NCBI RefSeq assembly: GCF_000243335.1
Contig: NZ_JH597775.1
Coordinates: 120,088 to 184,087 of the forward strand
From: Leptonema illini DSM 21528
Lineage (GTDB): Bacteria > Spirochaetota > Leptospiria > Leptospirales > Leptonemataceae
DNA length: 64,000 nt
Reading direction: 5' to 3'
The translations under genes and the position numbers were made by a program. Below the pieces are notes generated by a model. That model made no database searches and was not told where the DNA came from. It saw only the letters and a program-made list of their open reading frames with translations. The first letter of the stretch is position 1, and each line of letters opens with the position of its first letter. Below, in pieces: positions 53,407 to 61,620 of this stretch.

Positions 53407-54645
53407 ATGAAAACGAGCGATCTGCCCGAAATACTGTCTGATCCGTCGCTGGACCCGCGCATCACGCCCGTCGAGCTGCTTCTGTTTCCTGAGGCGTCGG
53501 GCGATCGTGCGCGCTCGAAAAAGCCCGAGGCGCCGTCGCCGGCCGATCTGAAGGCCCGACTGGAGGCAGTGCGAGAGCGGCTTGAGGCCCGCATTCAGAA
53601 CGATGCCGGTCCGTACGAGCATCCGCTTTCCATCTGCTATCATCTTGCCCGATTCCAGGCCCGCTTTCTTCACGAAGAGATCGTCGATTCGCCTGTTGAG
53701 AAGGCGGCTCGCCTTGTCATTGAACAGAAGAAGGCAAGGGCGGCGAAGAAAAGCCGGCTGAAGGCCTCGAAGAAGAAGGCGAAGAAATCGACAGGAAGCA
53801 TCGCGAAGAAGGTGTCGGATGACGACTGGCTGATCGATCGCGAGACCGCTCTTAAAAAGGAGCATGAGAACCGTCAGCGCGAGATGAAGGCGATGCATCG
53901 CATGATTCAGTCGTTCAAGGCGAAGCTTGATATTCCGCCGAAGCTGCGTACCGCTCCGCCCGAACAGCTACAGCTTGAGATGGCCAGGCAGCTGAACGAT
54001 CTGTCGAGCCGCTTCGTCGTCGACGAAAGCGATCGATCGCTGCTTCTTCTTGAACTGGAGCGCTATCGTAATCCCGACTACATTCATCCCGAGCATCGCG
54101 CCATCATCGAAAGGCAGCAGCAGGAGTTTGACGATCTGCAGAGAGAGTTTCGCCGGGAGCGCAAGCGCAGCGATCTTCTCGAAAGCGAGGTGCATCGCCT
54201 GACCGAGCAGATCATAGAAGGCCCGTCGCCGTCCGTGCGCAATGAACAGCTGCATGAGCTCGAAAGCCTGCGTCGCGATTATCAGCTTCTTTCGCAGAAG
54301 TACGATATGCTTGTGAGCAAGAATATCGAGCTGTCGAATCGGCTCGAGAATCAGAGCCATGTCAAGCATCTCGAACAGGCCCTTGATAAGATTCGCGACA
54401 GGGTGAACGCCGTCATACGATCCGAGGGTTTGACGAGCGAGATGCTCGTCGTGCGCATAAGGCGTGAGGTCGAGCAGCTGCAGCGTGCGCGCACGTATCT
54501 GGGCAAGGCGCTCTTTGATCTGGGCATGCTCTATCTGCGTCTCGGCCGCAAGGACGACGCCCTCACCGAGCTGCGAGCGGCAAAAGAGTTAGGCGTCGAC
54601 GACCCCGAGGCGAATCGCCTTTTACAGAACCGGGCCGACGCGTGA
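53407..54645 (+). CDS. Coiled-coil protein with C-terminal TPR-like repeat, unknown
   Basis: 412 residues, highly charged, no signal peptide. A Lys/Ala-rich basic patch (~105-130) is followed by long coiled coils (~145-185, ~225-345) and a TPR-like helix pair (~360-400, 'AKALFDLGMLYLRLGRKDDAL'). I recognise no enzymatic motif. It overlaps dtd by 4 bp (GTGA), so is co-translated with it. A structural or scaffold role in the cytoplasm is the most that can be said; resembles spirochaete-specific proteins only by composition. Confidence 0.75.
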   Translation: MKTSDLPEILSDPSLDPRITPVELLLFPEASGDRARSKKPEAPSPADLKARLEAVRERLEARIQNDAGPYEHPLSICYHLARFQARFLHEEIVDSPVEKAARLVIEQKKARAAKKSRLKASKKKAKKSTGSIAKKVSDDDWLIDRETALKKEHENRQREMKAMHRMIQSFKAKLDIPPKLRTAPPEQLQLEMARQLNDLSSRFVVDESDRSLLLLELERYRNPDYIHPEHRAIIERQQQEFDDLQREFRRERKRSDLLESEVHRLTEQIIEGPSPSVRNEQLHELESLRRDYQLLSQKYDMLVSKNIELSNRLENQSHVKHLEQALDKIRDRVNAVIRSEGLTSEMLVVRIRREVEQLQRARTYLGKALFDLGMLYLRLGRKDDALTELRAAKELGVDDPEANRLLQNRADA

Positions 54646-55076
54646 AGGCCGTCGTGCAGCGTGTGCTCTCGGCGTCCGTGCAGGTGGACGGCGAGACGGT
54701 CGGTTCTATCGGGCGGGGCCTGCTTGTTTTCGTCGGTTTCGGTCATGACGATACCGAGGCCGGCATCGATCCCTTTCTCGATCGTCTTCTCAAGCTGCGC
54801 ATCTTCGAAGACGAGGCCGGACGTATGAATCGCAGCCTTGCCGACGTCGCCGGCGGCCTGCTTCTTGTTTCGCAGTTCACCCTGCTTGCCGATCTGGCTA
54901 AAGGCAACCGGCCGTCTTTCGGTCCGGCAGCCTCTCCCGAAATCGCCAGGCATCTTTACGAGCGTATGCTCGATCGGGCCGCAGCGAAACACGGCCCTGT
55001 CGCCGCCGGGCGCTTTGGCGCCGATATGAAGGTCGCTCTGATCAACGACGGCCCGGTGACCTTTGTGCTGCCGTAA
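54642..55076 (+). CDS. dtd: D-aminoacyl-tRNA deacylase
   Basis: 144 residues, family length, GTG start overlapping the previous stop. 'KAVVQRVLSASVQVDGE', 'LLLVSQFTLLAD' (catalytic S-Q-x-x-L) and 'INDGPVTF' (the cross-subunit G-x-P-[VS]-T chirality motif) are diagnostic. It hydrolyses D-amino acids (and Gly from tRNA-Ala) off tRNA for translation quality control. Confidence 0.97.
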   Translation: MKAVVQRVLSASVQVDGETVGSIGRGLLVFVGFGHDDTEAGIDPFLDRLLKLRIFEDEAGRMNRSLADVAGGLLLVSQFTLLADLAKGNRPSFGPAASPEIARHLYERMLDRAAAKHGPVAAGRFGADMKVALINDGPVTFVLP

Positions 55077-55116
55077 AAATGGTTGTGCGCTGCTCTGACG
55101 GGCGCATTCCGGATCT

Positions 55117-56253
55117 GTGAAGAACCAGGAACAGGCACACGAATCTTCTTCGGGTAAACGCCCTCCGCTCAGGCTGTTCCTTTTTCCGGTTCTCGTCTTT
55201 GCCCTGGCCTTTCTTGTCGATAAGGCCTTCTTTATCGGTAGAATCGAAGACTACTTCCTGACGACGGCCTCCTTCTTGAACTTCGATCATAAAGAGGCGA
55301 TGCTCGACGAGCTTGAAGACCATCTGAAAAAGCCCGATCATCTGAAGGCCCTTGTGCTTTTCGGCAACTCACGCACCATGTCGTTCAGTCGCGAGTATAT
55401 CGAAGAGCGTTATCCGGGATGGACGCTTTTTAACTTCTCGGTGCCGGGCGGGACGACGGACTACTTCTATTACTTCATGAAAGAATTCCGACGTCGCGAC
55501 ATACGACCCGAGGCCATCTATTTCGCCGTTACTCCTCAGGGCATGAATGCAACGCCGGCCGTCGCTCTTGATGAGGTGATGGTTTTCGGGCTGCCGCCGT
55601 CGTTCCTTGCTACGGAGTTCCGTTATTACAGTCTCGACGAGCTTACGAATTACATTGCCAAGAAGGCCTTCCTTGTTTACAGATACCGTCCGAAACTGAA
55701 GACGATCGAGTGGCGCATGTCGTATAACGAGCAGACGAAAGACCGCCCTGTCGACGCCTTTCGCAAGATGCTTGAAAATACCGAGCTGGCTCTCGCAAAA
55801 CATCGCGGATCGGTACCTTACGATCTCGACGTGAAGCCGGCGCAGGATGAAGCGGCCATTCAGGCCAATGCCATCTCTATCTGGAAAGATGCCTTCACAC
55901 CGTTCCGGCTGCATGAAGGGCAGGTGCATTTTACCGAAGAATCGCTGAAAATAGCAAAAGAGCTCGGCGCGAAGACGGGCCTTGTCTGGCCGAGAGTCAG
56001 CGCTCCACTGCGACATCTGAAAGATACCGAGAAGGTGGCGATCGACCCCGTTACGCATGAGCCGACCACGGTGCGCGCAGCCTGGGAGCCGGCCATGAAA
56101 AGGTTAACTGAAGATACCGACGCCAGCTGGATGGACTTTAATTATGACCCGGCCTTTGATCCGCATTGCGACTTCTTCTTCGATGCCAGTCACATGGCTT
56201 CGGGCTGCTTCCGCCCGTTTATGGACGGCGTAATGGCCGAGGCTATGAAATGA
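55117..56253 (+). CDS. DUF1574-family SGNH-like protein, membrane-anchored
   Basis: 378 residues, GTG start. One N-terminal membrane helix (~18-38) is followed by a periplasmic domain with 'LFGNSRTMSFS' (GDS-like Ser block) and a C-terminal 'FFFDASHMAS' (D-x-x-H block). This SGNH-hydrolase-like architecture is the DUF1574 family, best known from Leptospira, whose members are thought to act on surface polysaccharide or be AlgX/DltD-like; activity is unproven. It overlaps the Kazal-like lipoprotein gene by 4 bp. Confidence 0.8.
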   Translation: MKNQEQAHESSSGKRPPLRLFLFPVLVFALAFLVDKAFFIGRIEDYFLTTASFLNFDHKEAMLDELEDHLKKPDHLKALVLFGNSRTMSFSREYIEERYPGWTLFNFSVPGGTTDYFYYFMKEFRRRDIRPEAIYFAVTPQGMNATPAVALDEVMVFGLPPSFLATEFRYYSLDELTNYIAKKAFLVYRYRPKLKTIEWRMSYNEQTKDRPVDAFRKMLENTELALAKHRGSVPYDLDVKPAQDEAAIQANAISIWKDAFTPFRLHEGQVHFTEESLKIAKELGAKTGLVWPRVSAPLRHLKDTEKVAIDPVTHEPTTVRAAWEPAMKRLTEDTDASWMDFNYDPAFDPHCDFFFDASHMASGCFRPFMDGVMAEAMK

Positions 56254-56489
56254 AGCGGCTTGCCGTTCTTGCCGTTGTCGGTCTGATTGTGGCGCTGACC
56301 TTCGCCGGCGGATGTCGGGGCTGCCAGAAAGAAGGCGCCGACATCCCGCCACAATGCGGCGAATGCCTGGAGCTGCCGACGGGCGAGGTCTGTACCGTGC
56401 GAGGAACGATGCGGAACAGCTGTCTGGCCATCTGCGTCGGCGCGAAGATCGAGTGTAACGGCCCCTGTCCGTGTGCCGCAGGAGAGTAG
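56250..56489 (+). CDS. Small lipoprotein with Kazal-like domain
   Basis: 79 residues from the ATG at 56250, which overlaps the upstream stop (ATGA). Signal sequence with lipobox 'TFAGGC' (C~22), a short Cys-rich linker, then C-G-E-C-L-x6-G-x-V-C-x3-G-T-x2-N-S-C-x-A-x-C-x-G-x4-C-x-G-x-C-x-C, the spacing of a Kazal-type domain ('VC..dG.TY.N.C.A.C....v...G.C'). Kazal domains inhibit serine proteases. Export and coupling to the DUF1574 protein suggest an envelope role; target unknown. Confidence 0.7.
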   Translation: MKRLAVLAVVGLIVALTFAGGCRGCQKEGADIPPQCGECLELPTGEVCTVRGTMRNSCLAICVGAKIECNGPCPCAAGE

Positions 56490-56641
56490 GGCGCTTCGGT
56501 CGAGCGGAATCAGAAAAGCGTCGATGTGCAGCCCTTCTCGATTTAATACTCTGAAGTAAAAAATTGCGTGCCGCCTGCGCCTCCATTCATTAATGTGAAT
56601 CAGAGACCGATCTATCTCGGTCAAACATGAGGAGACATACA

Positions 56642-56920
56642 ATGAGTGAAGTTCTGGACGTAACGCAGATCGTCCCTTTTCAAAGACATGCGATCATCTT
56701 TGATCGTTTCAAGGCTCTTAAAGAAGACGAATCGTTTATTTTGAGAAACGATCATGATCCGAAGCCGCTGCATCATCAGTTTCAGATCAACTTTCCCGGA
56801 GCCTTTACCTGGGATTACGTCGAGAAGGCTCCCGGTAATTTTCAGATTCGCATCACACGCGTTGCGGTGGATCCGAATCATGACAATGCCATCGCAGGCG
56901 ATTGCTGCGGACATCACTGA
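56642..56920 (+). CDS. DUF2249-domain protein with terminal Cys-Cys-Gly-His-His
   Basis: 92 residues from the ATG at 56642 (TGAGGAG a few bases before it). 'DVTQIVPFQRHAIIFDRF', 'NDHDPKPLHHQF' and 'FTWDYVEKAPGNFQIRI' match DUF2249, a small TusA/SirA-like fold often found near denitrification, hemerythrin or metal-centre genes. The C-terminus 'DCCGHH' could bind a metal. No such partner genes are adjacent. The 150 bp upstream contain no clear promoter. Confidence 0.8.
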   Translation: MSEVLDVTQIVPFQRHAIIFDRFKALKEDESFILRNDHDPKPLHHQFQINFPGAFTWDYVEKAPGNFQIRITRVAVDPNHDNAIAGDCCGHH

Positions 56921-56960
56921 AAGAAAGACGGCGCGCCTCCCGCTATTCAGGTAACGATCC

Positions 56961-57650
56961 TTACATGCGCCTGGCATACCAGGCGTGGATCAAGCCGGCC
57001 TGGAAAAACGGCACGGGCCGCTTAAAACCGGCGGACTCTATAATCGTGGCCAACGCCTGTGGTGGAAGGATGGCCACGTCTTTCGCGTAGGCCGCCTTCA
57101 TGCGGGCGATACTCTCGGGCGAGTGATCACCCGGCGACATCACCCTCTGCCAGAGCGCAAGCAGGGCGTCAAAATGATCCGGATCAGATGACAGATCGGA
57201 GCTTGTAAGGATGCCCGAAGGCAGAAGCCGCAGGGCGATCTCTTTAAAGAAAGACGTGCGCGCCTCTATCTCGAGTATAAACTGCGAAACAAGAAAGCAG
57301 GTCGCCGCGTTATACACCTGAACGGCCGGAAGCGAATCGACATAGCCTTCGTGAAACGTGCATCGCGACGTCAGGCCTGCTTCGTCCGCCCGTTTGCGGC
57401 AGACCTGCAGCATGGCGCCCGAGGGCTCGACGACGGTGAATCGACAGCGCGGTGAAATCCGGGATAGGGCTAAAAGCTCTTCGCCTGTTCCGGCGCCGAC
57501 ACAGAGGATCTGAGCCTCTGCTGGTAGATCAGCAAAGACGGATTCGAGTAAAAAATGCAGGGCGCCGCTCATTGCCGACATCCTTGCCCACTGTGCGTCG
57601 TAGCTCGAGGCCTGGCGATCGAAGACCTCTCTGAGTTCATCCTGATTCAT
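56961..57650 (-). CDS. Class I SAM-dependent methyltransferase
   Basis: 229 residues. 'ILCVGAGTGEELLAL' (SAM-binding motif I), 'VVEPSGAML' (motif II Glu) and 'LLPSGILTSSDL' place it in the class I methyltransferases, near the UbiE/TrmB-like small-molecule type. The N-terminal 'FDRQASSYDAQW' is the usual lid. Substrate unknown. Its product SAH would be removed by AhcY. Lone gene, convergent with the DUF2249 gene. Confidence 0.85.
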   Translation of the reverse strand: MNQDELREVFDRQASSYDAQWARMSAMSGALHFLLESVFADLPAEAQILCVGAGTGEELLALSRISPRCRFTVVEPSGAMLQVCRKRADEAGLTSRCTFHEGYVDSLPAVQVYNAATCFLVSQFILEIEARTSFFKEIALRLLPSGILTSSDLSSDPDHFDALLALWQRVMSPGDHSPESIARMKAAYAKDVAILPPQALATIIESAGFKRPVPFFQAGLIHAWYARRM

Positions 57651-57800
57651 GGTATTCGACCATAAGCAATGGCAGCGAAGATTCGGTCAACGAGAAGCGA
57701 CATCGTATACGGCTCGCTTCGGTGGTTTACCTTGCCTTGTGCCCTGGGGGCCGCCTGCAGGGGCATGAGTTTTTCAGCTTTTCCTTGGAACGACCGTTCA

Positions 57801-57926
57801 AAAAACGGTAGTAGAAGCCGTTTTTGAGATAGCTTGGAGAGTGTTTTTGCGGATGGAATAAGGCGTTTCATATATAGAGCGCCGGCAGTTAAGAGCCGCT
57901 CTCAGAACCCACGGCGGGTTTTGAGA
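57801..57926 (+). repeat. Two hairpin elements upstream of the acyl-CoA synthetase gene
   Basis: The 303 bp between genes at 57651-57953 hold no supported gene. AAAAACGG (57801-57808) pairs with CCGTTTTT (57818-57825) and continues as GAGATAGCT, the same 15-mer GTTTTTGAGATAGCT as at 39372. A second hairpin pairs TCTCAGAACCC (57900-57910) with GGGTTTTGAGA (57916-57926) with one G-T pair. TATAAA (57934-57939) and GAGGAG precede the GTG start. Confidence 0.6.
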
Positions 57927-57953
57927 AGTGCCCTATAAAAGAGGAGTCCCATC

Positions 57954-59648
57954 GTGTATAACGTCGATCGTTTTACTATTCCTGAAGTCATCGAGAAAAG
58001 CGCCGCCCATTACGGTGATTTAACCGCCCTTGCACCGAGCGATCTGCGCAACACCGAAGAGAGCCTGAGCTACAGACAGCTTGAAGAGCGTTCGCGAGGC
58101 ATCGCCGCCCTGCTTGTGCTGCTTGGCGTGAAGCAGGGGGATCGTGTCGCCCTTCTATCAGAGAATCGCCCCGGCTGGGGGCTCTGTTATTTCGCCATCT
58201 CCCGTGCCGGAGCGGTCGCCGTTCCGATCATGACGGCCTTCACCGACGAACAGATTGCCTCGATCCTCGAGCATTCAGGCAGCGTCGTTATGATTGCTTC
58301 AAAGAAACTGGCCTCTAAGGCTCCGGCCGGCTCGTCGGTGCGATTGTTGATCGTCGACGATCTGGAGCGCGGCATCTACGCAGACGTTTCGCCCGAGGCG
58401 CATGCTAAGGCCGTCGCCGATTTCGCCACGCCTGCCGTTGCCGGCGACGATCTCGCTTCTATTCTTTATACGTCGGGTACGATGGGGAACTCAAAGGGTG
58501 TGATGCTCACACATCGTAATCTCGTCTCTAACGCCATCGCCGCGCGAAAGTTCATCGTTCTGCGCCGCACCGATCGCCTGCTTTCCGTGCTGCCTCTGGC
58601 CCATGCCTATGAATTCACGATCGGATTCTTGATCCCGATGATGCAGGGCTCGGCCGTCTATTATCTGGATAAACCTCCGTCGGCGACGGCGCTGCTTCCG
58701 GCGCTTGCAGCCATCCGCCCGACCATCATGCTTGCCGTGCCGCTCATCATCGAGAAGGTCGTGCGTTCCAGCGTGAAGCCGGCGCTTGAGAAGATGTCGC
58801 TGTATAAATATAAGGCCGTTCGCCCGGCGCTCGACTGGCTGGCCGGACGCAAGCTGAAGAAGGTTTTCGGCGGACACCTGCGTTTTTTCGGCATCGGAGG
58901 AGCTCCGCTTGCCGCCGACGTCGAGAGCTTCTTGCATAACGCTCGCTTCCCGTATTCGATCGGATACGGTTTAACCGAAACCGCTCCGCTGATTGCCGGC
59001 AACGTTGCCGGTAAGGTGCGTCTTCATACGACGGGCGTTCCTCCGCATGGAGTCGAGCTGCGCATCGCCGATCAGAGGCTCGATACGGGAGAAGGCGAGA
59101 TCCAGGCCCGCGGACCGAACGTCTTTCCTGGATATTATAAAGATGCGGAGCGCACGGCCGAGTCCTTCACCGAAGACGGCTGGTTCCGCACCGGCGATCT
59201 CGGCACGATAGATCGTGACGGTCGGGTAACGGTGCGCGGACGCCTGAAGACGATGATCCTCGGACCATCGGGCGAGAACATCTACCCCGAAGAGATCGAG
59301 GCGCTTTTAAACGCATCGCCCTATGTGCTTGAGTCCCTTGTGTATGGCGGCGAGAAAGGCGTCACCGCTCTTGTGCATCTGAAGCCCGAGGCGCTTGAGC
59401 AGATCACGTCACGCATCAAAGACGGAATCGAACAGGCCGAAATCGCCGCCGGACATCTGGCGCAGGAAGCTGCCGTCAGCCTGCACTCGGCCGAGCATCA
59501 TATTGCTCATCTGCTTGAGAGCATCAGAAAAGAGACGAATACGCGGTTAGCCGGCTTCTCGCGCCTGTCGCATATCGAGCATCAGAAGGAGCCGTTTGAA
59601 AAGACGCCGAAGCAGAGTATTAAGAGGTTCCTGTATCCGAAGAAGTAG
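57954..59648 (+). CDS. Long-chain acyl-CoA synthetase (AMP-forming)
   Basis: 564 residues, GTG start with GAGGAG upstream. AMP-binding superfamily: P-loop 'YTSGTMGNSKGVMLTH', 'GYGLTETAPL', 'GWFRTGDLG' and C-terminal 'GENIYPEEIE', with the lid Lys region near the end. It activates fatty acids to acyl-CoA via acyl-AMP. The N-terminal 'IPEVIEKSAAHYGD' fits the long-chain type. Leptospiraceae depend on exogenous long-chain fatty acids as carbon source, consistent with this gene (established physiology). Confidence 0.9.
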   Translation: MYNVDRFTIPEVIEKSAAHYGDLTALAPSDLRNTEESLSYRQLEERSRGIAALLVLLGVKQGDRVALLSENRPGWGLCYFAISRAGAVAVPIMTAFTDEQIASILEHSGSVVMIASKKLASKAPAGSSVRLLIVDDLERGIYADVSPEAHAKAVADFATPAVAGDDLASILYTSGTMGNSKGVMLTHRNLVSNAIAARKFIVLRRTDRLLSVLPLAHAYEFTIGFLIPMMQGSAVYYLDKPPSATALLPALAAIRPTIMLAVPLIIEKVVRSSVKPALEKMSLYKYKAVRPALDWLAGRKLKKVFGGHLRFFGIGGAPLAADVESFLHNARFPYSIGYGLTETAPLIAGNVAGKVRLHTTGVPPHGVELRIADQRLDTGEGEIQARGPNVFPGYYKDAERTAESFTEDGWFRTGDLGTIDRDGRVTVRGRLKTMILGPSGENIYPEEIEALLNASPYVLESLVYGGEKGVTALVHLKPEALEQITSRIKDGIEQAEIAAGHLAQEAAVSLHSAEHHIAHLLESIRKETNTRLAGFSRLSHIEHQKEPFEKTPKQSIKRFLYPKK

Positions 59649-59652
59649 GGGG

Positions 59653-60051
59653 CTACCAGAGAAGGTTTAGCCCTGTCGGAACGAACTTCTTAAACGCACG
59701 ATCCTTGCTGATCAGACCCATACCTCTCGATATTGCTTGCCAGATCAGCATTCTGTCGAAGGGATCGCTGTGATCCGTTTCGGCAAGGCGGTGATATGAT
59801 ATAGCCTCAGCGGGCGTCAACTCAATCAGTTCAAATTGCATCTGTTCGGCGGCAGGGATTAGATCCTCCGTTTCAAAAGGCGCCAGAGAGAGTTTGTTGA
59901 CCCTTGTTTTAATTGAGATTTCCCAGAGAGTAACGGCACTGACGTAGATTTCGTTCTCTGGATGTATGATGGCTTCTCGCGCTGGTTTTGACAGGGCCTC
60001 TGTATTGTAAACAGTCCACAGGAAAGTGTGCGTATCAAGCAGATACTTCAC
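59653..60051 (-). CDS. vapC: VapC-type PIN-domain toxin
   Basis: 132 residues. Acidic PIN-domain residues are in place: D6 in 'LLDTHTFLW', Glu in 'LWEISIK', and Asp in 'HSDPFDRMLIWQA'. VapC toxins cleave tRNA or rRNA. It overlaps the antitoxin gene by 4 bp, so the pair is one operon with antitoxin first. Intact by eye. Confidence 0.88.
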   Translation of the reverse strand: MKYLLDTHTFLWTVYNTEALSKPAREAIIHPENEIYVSAVTLWEISIKTRVNKLSLAPFETEDLIPAAEQMQFELIELTPAEAISYHRLAETDHSDPFDRMLIWQAISRGMGLISKDRAFKKFVPTGLNLLW

Positions 60052-60290
60052 TTCAGACCCAGCAGTTCTTCTTCGGTCATCTTGAAATCAGGGGCAAATT
60101 TGAGCTTTACCTTGCCTTCAAGGATTCCGATTTGCCGAGGACTACCTTTTGCTGGCGTACGAAAGGGAACGATCATCGCTACGGGTTTCTTATCCTTTCC
60201 CTGGAGGATTGTGAACGATTCGCCTTTCTGAACTTCTTCAAGGACTTTGGAAAATTGTGCCTTCAGCTCTCCGGCGGGCAGCGTTTTCAT
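60048..60290 (-). CDS. Phd/YefM-type antitoxin
   Basis: 80 residues: 'LPAGELKAQFSKVLEEVQKGESFTIL' in parts and 'KKPVAMIVPF' are the Phd/YefM DNA-binding pattern; the C-terminal 'APDFKMTEEELLGLK' would wrap the toxin. First gene of the VapC pair. It should repress its own promoter together with the toxin. Confidence 0.85.
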   Translation of the reverse strand: MKTLPAGELKAQFSKVLEEVQKGESFTILQGKDKKPVAMIVPFRTPAKGSPRQIGILEGKVKLKFAPDFKMTEEELLGLK

Positions 60291-60321
60291 GAAGCAAATA
60301 TAGGGGACCGGGGCCTTTTTG

Positions 60322-60543
60322 TCAAGTGGTGAAACTCGGGGAGATATCGTCCTGTTCAGGCCGTACCAGCTCGCCTTCTTTTACCGACCCGAATAGAGAC
60401 TCAAAGCCCTCGGGATAGCCCGCTACGATGTTCAGCTGTATCTGTTCGGTCATCCATTTCGACACGGACACGTTGTTCTTGCTTGCCGCCAGCTCAACCT
60501 TGCGCAAGGTCTCATCGTCTATGTACAGCGATATCTGAGGCAT
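60322..60543 (-). CDS. Ribbon-helix-helix antitoxin-like protein, no adjacent toxin
   Basis: 73 residues from the ATG at 60543 ('MPQISLYIDDETL'), which lies 4 bases from a good promoter; a longer frame would overlap the -35 box. The strand-helix-helix 'ISLYIDDETLRKVELAASKN' and 'SVSKWMTEQI' are an RHH DNA-binding fold. Usually such genes precede a PIN toxin; here the next gene downstream is the separately organised Phd-VapC pair 31 bp away. It may be an orphan or may regulate the neighbour. Confidence 0.7.
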   Translation of the reverse strand: MPQISLYIDDETLRKVELAASKNNVSVSKWMTEQIQLNIVAGYPEGFESLFGSVKEGELVRPEQDDISPSFTT

Positions 60544-60547
60544 ACTT

Positions 60548-60576
60548 GTAATAAGGCAGAGGAAAAGTGATGTCAA
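60548..60576 (-). promoter_or_regulatory. Promoter for the RHH gene, leaderless arrangement
   Basis: On the minus strand TTGACA (60576-60571), 17-bp spacer, TATTAC (60553-60548). Only four bases separate the -10 from the ATG at 60543, so the message would start at or next to the start codon. Confidence 0.6.
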
Positions 60577-60606
60577 GGAGATTCACTCGCGGTGATCTTC
60601 GTGACA

Positions 60607-61026
60607 TCAAAAAGCTCTTCGGCCCGTTTTGATATCAATACAGTATTTGTCTCCATTGAAATCCCACACGGTAATAGTGTCTCCGCCGACTTCACATGCC
60701 CCCGTAAAGATATCTTTCCCGCAAAAGGCCCACAGCAACTCCCCATCCAATGTGAACATGCTGATCGCCAGCTCGCCATGCACAATAACGTGCAAACCGT
60801 CAGGAGAGAGATGCAGTCCAAAACAAGTTGCCTCGTCGGCTTTGGTTTGCCAGCGAATTAGCAAACCCGGTAAAGAGAGGGCTACGATCCGGTCTCCAAC
60901 GGCAACGATGCATTGCGTCTCAGTGATGATACAGGAGCGTTGATGCACTCCTGTCCCGCCGCCAGAAGACCCCAGAATGGCCGAACTACAGAGCGCGCCA
61001 TTCAGATAGACTTCGAGCCCATGCAT
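60607..61026 (-). CDS. Uncharacterised beta-propeller-like protein
   Basis: 139 residues, no signal peptide. Alternating strands with 'RIVALSLPGLLIRW', 'DGELLWAFCGKDIF' and 'ITVWDFNGDKYCIDIKTG' resemble two or three WD40/PQQ-like blades, a pattern also seen in small immunity-like proteins of polymorphic toxin loci. Five Cys. No recognised family. Downstream of the frameshifted gene on the same strand by 30 bp. Confidence 0.6.
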   Translation of the reverse strand: MHGLEVYLNGALCSSAILGSSGGGTGVHQRSCIITETQCIVAVGDRIVALSLPGLLIRWQTKADEATCFGLHLSPDGLHVIVHGELAISMFTLDGELLWAFCGKDIFTGACEVGGDTITVWDFNGDKYCIDIKTGRRAF

Positions 61027-61056
61027 TGAAGATGGGCGATAGTTTTCTTCGAGCAG

Positions 61057-61576
61057 TTATTCTTGGTGATAAGTCCGAGTATTATCCGCCGAACCGAAGG
61101 AATACTGAGGTTCGTTGATCATTTCTACTGTGATTGGGCCTCGTTTCCAATGCATCTGGCGCACCTTTCCCGCCTCAGTTTTCTCTCCTGAGAGAAAGCC
61201 ACCCTTCAGCAAGGCAGCTGCCAGCTTCGAAGAATTTGCTCTCCCTGGCATCAATCTCATGCACAAGCGCCTCGATCAGAATAAAGCAAACGCCGCGCGT
61301 TATCCCGTGTTGCTGAAATGCAGAGAGTGCGCCCTTGAATACGGCGCTACGGAATAATTCAGGCACTCGGCCGCCGGGCACATCGCAGTCGGCATCTGGA
61401 TTACCCTGCCAGCCTTCTTTTTCAGCAGCGATAAATTCAATAGCATCGGAATCGCTTTCTTCAATCCGGGCAAGGATGGCAGCGATTCCACCACAGTTTG
61501 TCTGCACTCCGCTGGATGCATAAAGCAGCCCGTCATTCAGGACCTTAAACCGGGTTGTAGTATCAAAGGGAACCAT
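61057..61576 (-). pseudogene. Frameshifted gene of unknown function
   Basis: Two overlapping minus-strand frames fit one original gene. From the ATG at 61576 the protein reads sensibly to ~61230 ('CFILIEALVHEIDARESKFF') then ends at 61175; a second frame continues as 'KLAAALLKGGFLSGEKTE', 'RGPITVEMINEP' to 61057. A one-base indel near 61215-61235 would join them into ~170 residues. I recognise no domain. It may be a real disruption, a programmed shift or a sequencing error. Confidence 0.55.
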
Positions 61577-61620
61577 CTGTCAGGGCCTCTCATCTATCGG
61601 CTACACGGCCGCTACTGTCG

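Noticed and set aside
57647..57871. 74-residue minus-strand frame in the gap before the acyl-CoA synthetase
   Set aside because: Basic and patternless, and overlaps the hairpin elements.
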